The notes: generated from the sequence alone by a model not told the origin. Shown: positions 22,699-33,161, numbered from the stretch's first letter. The stretch is DNA of 64,000 bases from JAHCHG01 sp041394845 (GCA_041394845.1 JAWKHL010000009.1:13856-77855); one strand, 5' to 3'. Numbers and translations: made by a program.

Positions 22699-23220
22699 CT
22701 AAAAAGGAAACTTCAATCCCATCTCCCGAATTTTCAGAAGCGCCTCGGCGTTGCCGCGCGCGTCATCGACCGGATCGTGCGTGTGTTCGGTTTTTCTGAA
22801 ACTCTTCCATTTCGAAGCGGCGAAATAATCTTTGACCAGCCCGGCGTAAAGATCGCCGATCCGGCGGGCGCTGAAACCGAACGGATTCCGGCCCAAGAAA
22901 AAGTGGAAATAATAATTGATCCACTGCCAGTCAAAGGCCGGATTGTCCGAAAAGAAAACCGGGCGCCCCTTTGAATTCGCTTCGATCCAATCGGAAAACT
23001 CCCGCATCACCTGTGCCGGATCATCAAAAGTCAGATGCTCCTCGCGCGAAAAACCGCTGACGGCGAGCGCCTCCTCGATCCATTCATCCGAAACCGGTTT
23101 CGTCTTGCCGTAAAAAGACTTCGCCAATTCCGGTTCGACGACGACAGCGCCGAAACAAACCATCGAATATTTATGCGGAATCGGACCGTCCGCCTCGACA
23201 TCAACCACGATCAGGGACAT
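22699..23220 (-). CDS. 3'-5' exonuclease, DEDD superfamily
   Basis: 173-residue nuclease of the DnaQ/RNase T fold. Metal ligands: DVEADG (DxE), Asp in SDNPAFDWQW, and the HDPVDDARGNAEAL segment that carries the His and last Asp of the DEDDh type. The size and the short insert fit single-domain exoribonucleases such as the Rv2179c-type or oligoribonuclease-like group; substrate cannot be told. In a tight minus-strand run with 22243 and 23230. Confidence 0.8.
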   Translation of the reverse strand: MSLIVVDVEADGPIPHKYSMVCFGAVVVEPELAKSFYGKTKPVSDEWIEEALAVSGFSREEHLTFDDPAQVMREFSDWIEANSKGRPVFFSDNPAFDWQWINYYFHFFLGRNPFGFSARRIGDLYAGLVKDYFAASKWKSFRKTEHTHDPVDDARGNAEALLKIREMGLKFPF

Positions 23221-23229
23221 TTTTTTTCG

Positions 23230-23808
23230 TTATTTCTCTCCCAAAAATTTGATTCCCTCGGTTTTTAAGACGTAGCAGGGAAGTTTTTCGCCTTTCGGAA
23301 CACCGGCCAGACCGCCCGTATCCTTTAACCTTATTACTTTCGGGCCTTCTTTCACTCCGTCGCCGGAAAGGTCCGAACCACTTGCGCGTTTTTCAACCAA
23401 TTTTTCCAGCGTTTTCTCATCAGTTTTTTCGACAATGAAAGAGCGGTAATAACTCATCTCTTCCAGGTCGCTGTCGCAATCCCGGTCTCTTTCCAGTTTT
23501 AACATCCATTTATTTTTCCCGCCTTCTCCCAGATCTGACAATAAAGGAGACGGCCCTGGATAATAAAGATATTTAACCTTTAAATAGAGCGATTTTTCAT
23601 TGCCTTTTTTTAATTTCTCAATTCGAAAAATATAAAACCCTTGCTGAATTGCAAAAGTTATATTAAACAGCGGCGCCAATGCATCAACGGCAACGATACT
23701 TCCTTCGACTTTTATCCTGTCCGGCTTCGGAGATTTTTGAGCCCATGTAATTTGGTTGAACAAATTTACGGCAAATATTATGAAAACGAAGAATAAAATT
23801 TTTTTCAT
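23230..23808 (-). CDS. Small secreted protein of unknown function
   Basis: About 192 residues from the ATG at 23808 (GGAGCGGG before it), which begins a proper signal peptide (MKKILFFVFIIFAVNLF, cleavage near ITWAQ). An earlier in-frame start at 23871 would put 21 polar residues ahead of the signal and is rejected. The mature chain has a beta-rich N-terminal half and a basic/acidic middle; the single Cys pair (RDCDS and LPCYV) could form a disulfide. No family recognised. Confidence 0.7.
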   Translation of the reverse strand: MKKILFFVFIIFAVNLFNQITWAQKSPKPDRIKVEGSIVAVDALAPLFNITFAIQQGFYIFRIEKLKKGNEKSLYLKVKYLYYPGPSPLLSDLGEGGKNKWMLKLERDRDCDSDLEEMSYYRSFIVEKTDEKTLEKLVEKRASGSDLSGDGVKEGPKVIRLKDTGGLAGVPKGEKLPCYVLKTEGIKFLGEK

Positions 23809-23892
23809 AACCCGCTCCGGAAAGAGAGATTCCACCCCTTTTACAAAACATCCTCTACTTTGATAAAACAAATCGAATTTCTCAATCGATTC

Positions 23893-24741
23893 TCAGGCTG
23901 CCGATTCGAGGCTTCTGTCTTCACTGACCAATTGGTGAATCTGCTTGAGTTTGATCAGAAGTTTCTCCAGCCTATTTAAAGGCAATTGATTGGGCCCGTC
24001 CGAAGGGGCTTTGGCCGGGTTGTCGTGAACCTCCATAAATACCGCATCGACGCCGCAGGCGACACCGGCCCGGGCAAAGTCTTCGATGTATTCGGCCAGT
24101 CCGCCCGTTGCCTTGCCGAGTCCGCCCGGCAGTTGCAGGGAGTGCGTTACGTCAAAAACGACCGGCACTCCGAAAGAGCGCATGATCGGGAAACTCTTGA
24201 AATCGACGACCAGATTGTTGTAACCGAAACTCGCGCCGCGTTCGGTCAGAAGGATTTTTTCCGATCCGGCCGCACGGAGTTTTTCGACGATGTTTTTGGC
24301 GTCCCAAGGCGCGAGGAACTGCCCTTTTTTGACGTTGACGGCTTTTCCCGTCTCGGCCGCCGCGATCAGAAGATCGGTCTGCCGGCAAAGGAAGGCCGGG
24401 ATCTGCAAAATATCGGCAACTGTTGCCGCCCGTTCGGCCTGCCACGGTTCGTGAATATCGGTCAAAACCGAAACGCCGATCTCTTCTTTGACCTGCGCGA
24501 GAACCTCCAGTCCGTATTCCATTCCGTCGCCGCGAAAACTCTCGATCGAACTCCGGTTGGCTTTGTCGAACGAGGATTTATAAACGAAATCGACCCCGAC
24601 ATTTCGACAAATATCATTTATCTCCTGCGCCATAAAAAGCGCGTGCTGGTGATTTTCGACCACGCACGGCCCTAAGATAAACGACAGTGAACCGCCGCCG
24701 AAGGACACATTGTTTGCTTTGAAAGGTTTTGTTTTACTCAT
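23893..24741 (-). CDS. kdsA: 3-deoxy-8-phosphooctulonate synthase
   Basis: Condenses phosphoenolpyruvate with arabinose-5-phosphate to Kdo-8-phosphate. 282 residues. Family marks: FILGPCVVENHQHAL near the start, the YKSSFDKANRSS loop that binds PEP, LTDIHEPWQA, IPAFLCRQTDLL and a FDVTHSLQLPGG segment. Presence of the Cys in GPCVVE and the Asp-rich C-terminal loop would be worth checking to place it as metal-dependent or not. Part of the Kdo run with pyrG and kdsB upstream. Confidence 0.95.
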   Translation of the reverse strand: MSKTKPFKANNVSFGGGSLSFILGPCVVENHQHALFMAQEINDICRNVGVDFVYKSSFDKANRSSIESFRGDGMEYGLEVLAQVKEEIGVSVLTDIHEPWQAERAATVADILQIPAFLCRQTDLLIAAAETGKAVNVKKGQFLAPWDAKNIVEKLRAAGSEKILLTERGASFGYNNLVVDFKSFPIMRSFGVPVVFDVTHSLQLPGGLGKATGGLAEYIEDFARAGVACGVDAVFMEVHDNPAKAPSDGPNQLPLNRLEKLLIKLKQIHQLVSEDRSLESAA

Positions 24742-24750
24742 TGAAAAAAA

Positions 24751-25179
24751 TCATTCCGGAAAATCCTGTGTGTAATAAGCGACAACCGATTTTTTGGTAA
24801 AATACCACCAGTAAACTCCCAACCAAGCCAGCGCTTTACCGAGATTAAACCATAAAGCTACGGATTCCCGGTAGGTGGCCTGATAAGAAATTTCCGTAAT
24901 TATCCAAAATACCGCCCACAAGACATTCAGAGAAACGAAGACCAAAAGGGTGATCCTCCCGGCGTTATCCCCGAAATAGGACCAGACTGCCGCTCCCGCC
25001 GTAAAAGCGGCAAGAAACAACGAGATAAAAACTATCGTCAGCGGCACATCCTCCTCGGCATTGCGGAACAATTCAAAATATTTAAGAAACTGAAAAACCC
25101 CGAGGCCCAAAAATATCAGGATCGTTAAAACATAGACGCCGATGGGTTTCGATATTCTCCTTTTCAATTCATCTTCCAT
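24751..25179 (-). CDS. Small integral membrane protein, four helices
   Basis: 142 residues with four hydrophobic segments: about 15-35, 45-67, 75-95 and 105-130. Charged N terminus (MEDELKRRISKPIG). No functional motif or certain family. It lies nine bases before kdsA on the same strand, so it may share that transcript, and its presence between pyrG and kdsA is not explained by the Kdo pathway. Confidence 0.7.
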   Translation of the reverse strand: MEDELKRRISKPIGVYVLTILIFLGLGVFQFLKYFELFRNAEEDVPLTIVFISLFLAAFTAGAAVWSYFGDNAGRITLLVFVSLNVLWAVFWIITEISYQATYRESVALWFNLGKALAWLGVYWWYFTKKSVVAYYTQDFPE

Positions 25180-25251
25180 GACTGTCGAAATGGGCTTGGT
25201 TGTTACTGAATTTTATTCAGACTCAGATTAACACAGTTGAAAACGGCGCAA

Positions 25252-25318
25252 AAGTAAAAGGCAAAAGTTTCCGGTATTCAAACTTTTGCCTTTCGCCTTT
25301 TTTATTTTGCCTTTTTTT
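25252..25318 (-). repeat. GGCAAAAG-type inverted repeat after pyrG, terminator-like
   Basis: AAAGGCAAAAGTTT (25257-25270) pairs perfectly with AAACTTTTGCCTTT (25280-25293) around a 9-base loop; on the minus strand T-rich sequence follows. Further CGCCTTTT and TTGCCTTTTT words continue to the pyrG stop. Likely ends the pyrG transcript. Confidence 0.65.
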
Positions 25319-27022
<1,704 letters not shown>

Positions 27023-27083
27023 TTCTCTTATTCCTTTTTTCCCTCTTCGGTTAATTCTAAATTTTTAATTCAAAATCCAACAT

Positions 27084-27368
27084 TCAAAATTCATCAATAT
27101 CCAGATCCGAGTTCGCTTTCCCCTCACGCTTCTTCTTGTTGAACCTTCCCTCTTTCAACTGCATCTCGACCTCTTTCGATTTGGCCGCCTCCGGGTTGAG
27201 CATTTCGTTGAGAGCGTTCATGCTGGCGCTCAGCATCGAGGCGCTTTCGGCCGCATTGCGCTCAAACTCTTCGGCCGTCGTCCGGCGCGGTTTGGCCAGA
27301 ATTTTGAGGCCGACGACGGCGCCGACGATCAAAAAAGCGAAAAACAATAAACCGATCCAATCAGACAT
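27084..27368 (-). CDS. Small membrane-anchored protein of unknown function
   Basis: 94 residues. One N-terminal helix (about 4-22, WIGLLFFAFLIVGAVVGLKIL), then a charged, probably helical tail ending in LDIDEF. Its ATG overlaps the end of kdsB by eight bases (ATGTCTGA), so translation is coupled. The base words at its 3' end merge with the AATTCAAAATCC-type repeat (27056-27090). No family recognised. Confidence 0.65.
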   Translation of the reverse strand: MSDWIGLLFFAFLIVGAVVGLKILAKPRRTTAEEFERNAAESASMLSASMNALNEMLNPEAAKSKEVEMQLKEGRFNKKKREGKANSDLDIDEF

Positions 27369-28197
27369 GTGATTTCAGATTTCGGATTTCGGATTTCGGA
27401 TTTTCCAAAATCTTTTTAACCCGCTCGAAATCTTCGCGGGTGTCGACGCCGATCGAAGTTTCGGCCACTTCGACGACCTTGATGCGGGCGCCGTTCTCCA
27501 ATGCGCGAAGTTGTTCGAGCATCTCCGTTTTTTCCAAAGGTGTCGGATCAAATCCCGTGAATTTCAACAAAAACTCCCGCCGGTAAACGTACAAACCCGT
27601 GTGTTTGCGATAAAGCGCAAGCAGGCCTTTTTCCTCCCTGAGGGCTTTTTCCAGACTGCCGCGCGTTTTGACGGCATCGCGCGGGAAAGGGATCGGCGAG
27701 CGCGAGAAATAAAGCGCCAGACCGTTTTGGTCCGTAACGACCTTGACGACATCCGGCGACAGAACATCTCCGATGTCTTCGATCGGCTCGCAGGTCGTCG
27801 TCATATCGACGGATCGGTCCCGCAAAATGGCCTCGACCGCTTTTTCGATCGTCATCGGCGGGATCAAAGGCTCGTCGCCCTGAACGTTGACGATGATCGC
27901 TCCGGCTGGCAGATCACGGGCCACTTCGGCGATCCGGTCGCTGCCCGAACGGTGATTCGGATCGGTCAGAACGGCCTCGTTCCCGCTTTCCCGAACGACC
28001 CGCAGAATTTTCTCGCTGTCGGTCGCAACAATCGCGCGGTCGATCTTCGCGGCTTTTTTGGTTTGTTCTAAAGTGTGTAAAATTAAAGGCTTGCCGGCGG
28101 CGGGCAAAAGCAATTTATCCGGCAGACGGGTCGATAAAAGACGCGCCGGAATGACGGCAATAACTTTTTGTCGGGGATTTTTTTCCGTGTTGCCCAC
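27361..28197 (-). CDS. kdsB: 3-deoxy-manno-octulosonate cytidylyltransferase
   Basis: Activates Kdo with CTP to give CMP-Kdo. 278 residues. Motifs: AVIPARLLSTRLPDKLL, AIVATDSEKI, NVQGDEPLI and TGLYVYRREFLLKF. The family usually stops near residue 250-260; the last dozen residues (ILENPKSEIRNLKSHV region) are encoded by a CCAAAATCC-type repeat that has run into the reading frame and replaced or extended the natural C terminus. First gene of the kdsB, 27084, pyrG run. Confidence 0.95.
   Translation of the reverse strand: MGNTEKNPRQKVIAVIPARLLSTRLPDKLLLPAAGKPLILHTLEQTKKAAKIDRAIVATDSEKILRVVRESGNEAVLTDPNHRSGSDRIAEVARDLPAGAIIVNVQGDEPLIPPMTIEKAVEAILRDRSVDMTTTCEPIEDIGDVLSPDVVKVVTDQNGLALYFSRSPIPFPRDAVKTRGSLEKALREEKGLLALYRKHTGLYVYRREFLLKFTGFDPTPLEKTEMLEQLRALENGARIKVVEVAETSIGVDTREDFERVKKILENPKSEIRNLKSHV
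27369..27411. repeat. CCGAAATCC-type word repeat inside the 3' end of kdsB
   Basis: Three near-copies of GATTTCG followed by GATTTTCCAAAATC. In the kdsB frame they read as the repeated residues KSEIRN-like. Same family as the intergenic repeats at 31030, 32513, 48219 and 49788. Confidence 0.7.
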
Positions 28198-28305
28198 GGG
28201 ATTACAGATTAGCTTTTTTTCGCCGGAAATTCAAATCAAAATTTGGAAACAACTCTCCCCGGAGTTGCGTAAAAGCACTTATTCCCGTTAAATTCAACCT
28301 TTTAT

Positions 28306-29250
28306 TTGGAACTTAAAAAAAATTTAGCTAAACTTTTCTTCGTGCAGGAACTTAATCAGGAAAACTACGAAAATACGCCCCGGATCTTTTCCGGAGAAAC
28401 CGCAGAGAAAGAAACTCCGACCCCGAACAACCCGCCTTGGAACAGCATCATGGCGGTGGGTTTGTGGGTGGCCAGCGTCGTTTTTATTCTTATTTTGCCG
28501 TCTTTGTTTCTCCTTCCCTATCTGCTTCGCCAAAACATACCTCTGGCCAACAATCCCGAATTGGGCGAGTTGATCATGAGAAATCCGACCGCCATCGCCA
28601 TCAGCCTCGGCGGAACGATGTTCGCTCACCTTCTGACCATCGTTTTGGCCTGGGCGATCATTACCAATTTCCGCAAATATTCTTTTACCGAAATGGTCGG
28701 CTGGAAACCGGGCGGGATCAAACTCTGGCTATTTTTGATCCTTGCCTTTTTCGGCATTCTGGCGCTGGCCTTCGCTCTGACCAATCTGCTCGGCGCGCAT
28801 GACAACGAGATGACCAAGATCCTGAAAAGCTCCCGGACGGCCGTTTATCTGGTGGCGATCCTGGCCACATTCTCGGCACCTTTTGTCGAAGAGGTGGTTT
28901 ATCGCGGGGTTTTGTATTCGGCTTTTCAGAGAACCTTTAACGTGCCGGTGGCGGTCATCGTCGTCACATTGCTTTTCGCCCTCGTCCATGTCCCGCAATA
29001 CACGCCCGATTACGCGGCCATCATCTCGATCTGCACGCTCAGTCTTTTGCTGACATTGGTCCGGGCCAAGACCGACAGCCTTCTGCCCTGCATTCTATTT
29101 CATATGTTTTTCAACGGCTTTCAATCGGTTCTCCTGATCCTCGAACCCTATCTGGCATTGCCGGACAGTCTGGAACAACTGCCCGAAAAGACGAGTTCGG
29201 CGATCGTCCATCTGATCCATTTGATTTCGGCGGTCAATCTTTATCTGTAA
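28306..29250 (+). CDS. CPBP-family intramembrane metalloprotease
   Basis: Eight-helix-type membrane protein related to Rce1/CaaX proteases and bacteriocin-immunity proteins. 314 residues from a TTG at 28306; a GTG at 28342 (302 residues) is an equal candidate, since a TAAACT -10-like box lies at 28327. The active-site motifs are complete: EEVVYRG (EExxxR), FALVHVP (FxxxH) and ILFHMFFNG (HxxxN). Substrate is unknown. Transcribed away from kdsB and towards the FecR gene, with a shared terminator. Confidence 0.88.
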   Translation: MELKKNLAKLFFVQELNQENYENTPRIFSGETAEKETPTPNNPPWNSIMAVGLWVASVVFILILPSLFLLPYLLRQNIPLANNPELGELIMRNPTAIAISLGGTMFAHLLTIVLAWAIITNFRKYSFTEMVGWKPGGIKLWLFLILAFFGILALAFALTNLLGAHDNEMTKILKSSRTAVYLVAILATFSAPFVEEVVYRGVLYSAFQRTFNVPVAVIVVTLLFALVHVPQYTPDYAAIISICTLSLLLTLVRAKTDSLLPCILFHMFFNGFQSVLLILEPYLALPDSLEQLPEKTSSAIVHLIHLISAVNLYL

Positions 29251-29253
29251 AAA

Positions 29254-29291
29254 GAAAAGCCGGGACGCTTTCGAAAGCGTCCCGGCTTTTC
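29254..29291. terminator. Bidirectional terminator between convergent genes
   Basis: A 38-base perfect palindrome with arms GAAAAGCCGGGACGCTTTC and its complement; T-rich on both sides. It serves the CPBP gene (plus) and the FecR gene (minus). Confidence 0.9.
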
Positions 29292-29312
29292 TCATTTTCC
29301 AAAGGTTAAAGT

Positions 29313-30488
29313 CTAGTTATCCCGCCCTCTGGTCCTCTGCATCGGAGGCGTTGTTGGTTGCCTTTGCCTCGAATCGCTGTTGGACGGCGGGCTCGGAACA
29401 CCGCTCGGAAGGGTCCGGGTCGGGAAGGTATCGATGTTCGTCGGATCCATCCGGCGGTTCGGAAAACGTTCGCGACTGTTATCCCTGTCAACGGTTTGGA
29501 AAGGCGGAACCGCCCTTCTGCCCGTATTGCCCGGATTCCTGCTGGTGTTGTTCGGCGGAGTCGTCGTGGCGTTCGGATTTCCCGTCGGGTAACGCGGCGG
29601 AGGCGGCTGGAAATAAATGTAGCGCGGGAGCCGGAACCACCAGATGTCGCGTCCGTAGCGGAAACCGTAAGGCGAACTCCAGCCGTAACCGAACGGCAGG
29701 AAGCAGTAATAATCGTAATACGGATCAAGAATCCACAGTCCGAATGAATCGTAAAAGTTCCAGCGGTTGGCGGCAAAACCGGTGATCAAGGTGTTTCTTA
29801 AACGCTGTCTTTCCAGCCGGTCGTTGATCTTATCGAGTTCCTTGGCCCGGTCGCGGCTCCACATCTCCAGATCGTCCTTTTCGCCGCGGTCGAACTTGGT
29901 CATCGCCACGTCGTCTCCGTCAACCGTAGCCGATCTGCCTTTCTTGATCTTGGCGTCCTCGTCATCGCCGACCAACGCCCGTCCCTTGCGGACTTCCATC
30001 TTGCCGGTTCCGTCTTCAAGCACATCGACCCGGTAAACGCCCGACTTGACGACGTTGAAAGTGGCTTTCGGGGTGTTGATGGCAAAGGCGAAATCATTGC
30101 TGGTGATCACCTCGAACATGGCGCTTCCGCTGTGAAGTTTGATCTGCAGATTGTCCAGTGAGGTGTCGAGGAATTCGAAACTCGAATCGCCGCCGAGGCG
30201 GATGTACGATCCCGGATTGAGCAGAACCTCGACCTTTCCGTCCTCGGCCGTGCTGATCCTTTCCCCGATCTTAACCGTGTCTCCTTTGAGCAAATAACCG
30301 CTCCGCCCGACTTTGCGCGTTACGGTAACCCGCCCTTTAACAAAGTTTACGCCACCGGCCTCGGCCGAGATCACGAATTTGCTGGCGGCGGTTGAAGTCC
30401 TTGGCCCGTCCTGAGCAAAAACTGCCCCTGAGAGAAACAAAACGAACATTGCCCCGATCGATAAAACAGTCAGCAGATTTCTTTTCAT
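29313..30488 (-). CDS. Secreted FecR-domain protein with Tyr/Pro-rich tail
   Basis: 391 residues with signal peptide (cleavage near GAVFAQ). Residues about 40-230 form a FecR-like beta domain (YLLKGDTVKIGERISTAEDG, VLLNPGSYIRLGGDSSFEF, NTPKATFNVVKSGVYRVDV). The C-terminal third is low complexity: aromatic (DPYYDYYCFLPFGYGW) then Pro/Thr/Asn/Arg-rich. Proteins of this plan are frequent in Acidobacteriota and are probably periplasmic or surface structural proteins; a true FecR signalling role is unlikely, as no FecI sigma factor or TonB receptor is near. Confidence 0.8.
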   Translation of the reverse strand: MKRNLLTVLSIGAMFVLFLSGAVFAQDGPRTSTAASKFVISAEAGGVNFVKGRVTVTRKVGRSGYLLKGDTVKIGERISTAEDGKVEVLLNPGSYIRLGGDSSFEFLDTSLDNLQIKLHSGSAMFEVITSNDFAFAINTPKATFNVVKSGVYRVDVLEDGTGKMEVRKGRALVGDDEDAKIKKGRSATVDGDDVAMTKFDRGEKDDLEMWSRDRAKELDKINDRLERQRLRNTLITGFAANRWNFYDSFGLWILDPYYDYYCFLPFGYGWSSPYGFRYGRDIWWFRLPRYIYFQPPPPRYPTGNPNATTTPPNNTSRNPGNTGRRAVPPFQTVDRDNSRERFPNRRMDPTNIDTFPTRTLPSGVPSPPSNSDSRQRQPTTPPMQRTRGRDN

Positions 30489-30698
30489 AAATTTTTACCT
30501 CTTTTTTGGAACGGATTTGCCTCAATCTTAATCCATTAAGAAGAAAATATCAATTTTTTTTTACCCGCCTTATAAGAGGAGAAAGCCGATCTCTGGAGTT
30601 GTTTTTAAAATAGGAACAACCTTTACCGGAGAAACGTAATCAAAGTGTTTGCCCGAACGAATTGACGGTCGGGCGAACGATAAACGAGGCAATTATTT

Positions 30699-30956
30699 AT
30701 GGCTACCTTCAAAGACCCCGTCAGATGTTTTGCTCCACTCGAAGTGATCGAGAGACTGCTCGAAATTCGCTCCGAACTGGGTTTTGCTGAGGTCATTTAT
30801 CTGGACGGTTCGCGGGAGTTAGCCGAATTATTGGATGCCAACGGGTTTGATGTTTACGCTTTTTCGACCAAAAACGAAAAGATAAATTACGGACATTACC
30901 GCGCCCCGATCGTACCGGGCGGAGATAACGTCCACTGCTCGCTGACAGCCCATTAA
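30699..30956 (+). CDS. Small soluble protein of unknown function
   Basis: 85 residues, ATG start with GAGG 10 bases upstream. It has no signal or membrane segment. Residues 11-35 look helical (PLEVIERLLEIRSELGFAEVIY), then a strand-turn-helix (LDGSRELAELLDANGFDVYAF) and a polar end (GHYRAPIVPGGDNVHCSLTAH). No match to a family I know. A hairpin terminator follows 35 bases after the stop, which supports it as a real gene. Confidence 0.65.
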   Translation: MATFKDPVRCFAPLEVIERLLEIRSELGFAEVIYLDGSRELAELLDANGFDVYAFSTKNEKINYGHYRAPIVPGGDNVHCSLTAH

Positions 30957-30988
30957 GAGTTTTTCACAATACACCCTGACAACTGAAA

Positions 30989-31029
30989 GGAACGCGGAAG
31001 GCCGGAGAAATTCCACCTTCCGCGTTTTC
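30989..31029 (+). terminator. Terminator after the gene at 30699
   Basis: AACGCGGAAGG (30991-31001) pairs with CCTTCCGCGTT (31016-31026), then TTCC. Confidence 0.7.
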
Positions 31030-31136
31030 CGATTTCGAATCATTTCGATTTCGGATTTTGGAATTCGGATTTCGGATTTTTTTCCTGTCTCTTGTTCCTC
31101 ATCACTTATCTCTCACCGCTCACTGACCACTGCCAA
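31030..31136. repeat. CCGAAATCC-type and CTCACCGC-type word repeats side by side
   Basis: 31031-31080 holds GATTTCGGATTTTGGAATTC and related words; 31099-31136 holds CTCATCACTTATCTCTCACC and CACTGACCACTGCC words. The block ends exactly at the stop codon of the phosphatase gene (31137). Confidence 0.6.
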
Positions 31137-32444
31137 CTAAATCGCCTTGACGATAAACAGCGTGCCGTCGTCTTCGAGAAAATCCTGTCCGGCGAAATCG
31201 ACCAGTCCCTGACGAATAAAATCGATCAGTTCCTTGGCCGGCAAATGGATGCCTTTGAGGACCGTTTCGGCGAATCTTTCGCGGCCGAATTCCTCGCCGG
31301 CCTCATTGGTGGCTTCGGTGATCCCGTCGGTGTAAAGAACCATCGTCTGCCCGGTTTCGAACCTGATAAAATGCTGATGGTATTGCATATTGCGGAACAT
31401 CCCCAATGGCAGATCGCCGTATTCGACGAAACGGTATTCGCCGTCCGGTTTGATCAAAAGGGGCGGATTATGGCCCGCATTGGAATAGACATAGGTTCGG
31501 TTGGTGGCGTCCAGAAATCCGTAGATGGCCGTGATGAACTGATGTTCCTCAACCGAATCCCAGAGCAGATTTCCGACCTTGGCCATGGCGATGTGCGGGG
31601 CGTAACCGATCTGGACTCCGGACCGGAGCGAGGCCCTCAAGAAAGCCATCAAAAGCGCGGCCGGAATTCCTTTGCCGACCGCATCGGCGACGATGATGCC
31701 GATCTGGTCTTCGAAGATCTTGACCCAATCGTAATAATCGCCGGAAACCTCCTCGGTCGGGAAAATATAAGCGCTGATGTCAAAGCCTTTGAGTTGCGGA
31801 TCGTGATCTGGCAGAAGTTCGAGCTGGACCTCGCGGGCCACTTCCAACTGGGCCTGAAGGCGTTTTTTTTCGATCAACTGTTCGTGCAGTTGAACCTTTT
31901 CGATGATGATCGCCACCTGCGAAGCCAGCAGTTGAAGAATGGAAAGATCGTCTTCATTGTAAGAATCCAGTTCGTCCGATTCGAGATCGAAAACCCCGAT
32001 CACCCTGTCGTTGGAAATGATCGGCGCCACCATCTCCGACCTGGTCCGCCTGCGCGCCGGGAAATAACGCTCGTCCTGACTGACATCCGGAGAGATCAGA
32101 GTCTTTCCCGTCTGCGCCACGTAGCCGATAAATCCCTCGCCGAGTTTGAGCTGCGGTTCGATCAGATCGAAACTTATCTGATAGCCGCGCAAGGCTCTCG
32201 ATTTGAAGACATACTGGACGTCATCGGTTTCGGGATGAGCCTCGATCAGATAGATCCCGGCCGCGTCGTAATGGATCAGGGAACCGAGCGTGTCCATCAC
32301 CAGAGTCAGGACCTCCTCCAGATCGAGCGAACGGCTGATGGTCTTGGTAATATCGAGCAACATCCGCAGTTTATCGACCACCGAAAGGTTCGGGTCGGGC
32401 CGCGAAGAAGAATTCTGCTCGGTTGTTTTTTGTTGTTCGCTCAT
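31137..32444 (-). CDS. GAF domain plus PP2C (SpoIIE/RsbU-type) phosphatase
   Basis: 435 residues, soluble. An N-terminal GAF domain (about 40-190, LEEVLTLVMDTLGSLIHYDAAGIYL) would sense a small ligand. A short coiled coil (LIEKKRLQAQLEVAREVQ) leads to a PP2C-type Ser phosphatase with metal-binding acids in SGDYYDW, VADAVGKG and YTDGITEATN. Such proteins usually dephosphorylate anti-anti-sigma factors in partner-switching; no anti-sigma partner is next to it here. Strong family match, target unknown. Confidence 0.92.
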   Translation of the reverse strand: MSEQQKTTEQNSSSRPDPNLSVVDKLRMLLDITKTISRSLDLEEVLTLVMDTLGSLIHYDAAGIYLIEAHPETDDVQYVFKSRALRGYQISFDLIEPQLKLGEGFIGYVAQTGKTLISPDVSQDERYFPARRRTRSEMVAPIISNDRVIGVFDLESDELDSYNEDDLSILQLLASQVAIIIEKVQLHEQLIEKKRLQAQLEVAREVQLELLPDHDPQLKGFDISAYIFPTEEVSGDYYDWVKIFEDQIGIIVADAVGKGIPAALLMAFLRASLRSGVQIGYAPHIAMAKVGNLLWDSVEEHQFITAIYGFLDATNRTYVYSNAGHNPPLLIKPDGEYRFVEYGDLPLGMFRNMQYHQHFIRFETGQTMVLYTDGITEATNEAGEEFGRERFAETVLKGIHLPAKELIDFIRQGLVDFAGQDFLEDDGTLFIVKAI

Positions 32445-32512
32445 TTAATTCAACCCGGTCGCTTTATTTGATTTTTCGGCTTTACCCGGTCGCCACCGCT
32501 CCCGGTTCCGGT

Positions 32513-32549
32513 TCAATCCAAAATCCAAAATCCGAAATCCAAAATCGAA
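32513..32549. repeat. CCAAAATCC-type word repeat
   Basis: CAATCCAAAATCCAAAATCC and CGAAATCCAAAATCG words, ending on the stop codon of the gene at 32550. Confidence 0.65.
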
Positions 32550-33161
32550 TCATCCACTGACCAGTTTTTGGGAATAATCCCTCCACAAACGCGACACCTT
32601 GATCCGGTATTCGACCAGCTCGCGGCTGACGTTGAAATGCCGGGCTATTTCCCGCGAGGTCTTGCCCCGATCGACCATCCGGCGCAAAGCCGAAAACGGA
32701 ACCAGGGCCGCCGCTCCGACCGAATAGGCCTCCTCTTCGATCTCCGGATGATAGTCGCGGGCGATCGCCTTTCCCTGTTTGTTGGTGTTTTTGATCGCCA
32801 GACGGCTCGGTTTATGGCCGAGAAAAACGTGGCAGATCTCCTCCATCAAAGTCGCGTTCTGCCGGTTTTTCCCGTGGGTCGGATTCAGGATAATAAGTTT
32901 TTTTCCGTTGCGCAAAGTCTGCGAACAAGCCCCGCCCGACCATTTATCGCGCCCGGTGCCGAGCAGATGTTCCTTTGTCTCTTCGCTCAGAAAAGGCTCG
33001 ATCTGTTCGAAGGAAGCGACCAGCAGGTTGGCGTAATGAGCCAGATCGAAGGGATTGAGCCGGTCTTCGTCGCTTTGCAAACCGGCGAATTCGCGCAGGC
33101 CGATGGCCTTGATCTCGTAATTTCTTCCTTTTTGCGTCGGGGGTAGATTTTCGGTGTCCAC
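32550..33161 (-). CDS. IrrE/ImmA-like (DUF955) protein with altered zinc motif
   Basis: 203 residues. The middle matches ImmA/IrrE metallopeptidases, but the usual HExxH reads EEICH in ATLMEEICHVFLGH: the first zinc histidine is glutamate. The downstream acidic helix (HPEIEEEAYSVGAAALVPFSAL) is kept. The C terminus is a helix-turn-helix-like segment (TSREIARHFNVSRELVEYRI), so this could be a DNA-binding regulator rather than an active protease. ATG start. Stands alone on the minus strand. Confidence 0.75.
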   Translation of the reverse strand: MDTENLPPTQKGRNYEIKAIGLREFAGLQSDEDRLNPFDLAHYANLLVASFEQIEPFLSEETKEHLLGTGRDKWSGGACSQTLRNGKKLIILNPTHGKNRQNATLMEEICHVFLGHKPSRLAIKNTNKQGKAIARDYHPEIEEEAYSVGAAALVPFSALRRMVDRGKTSREIARHFNVSRELVEYRIKVSRLWRDYSQKLVSG

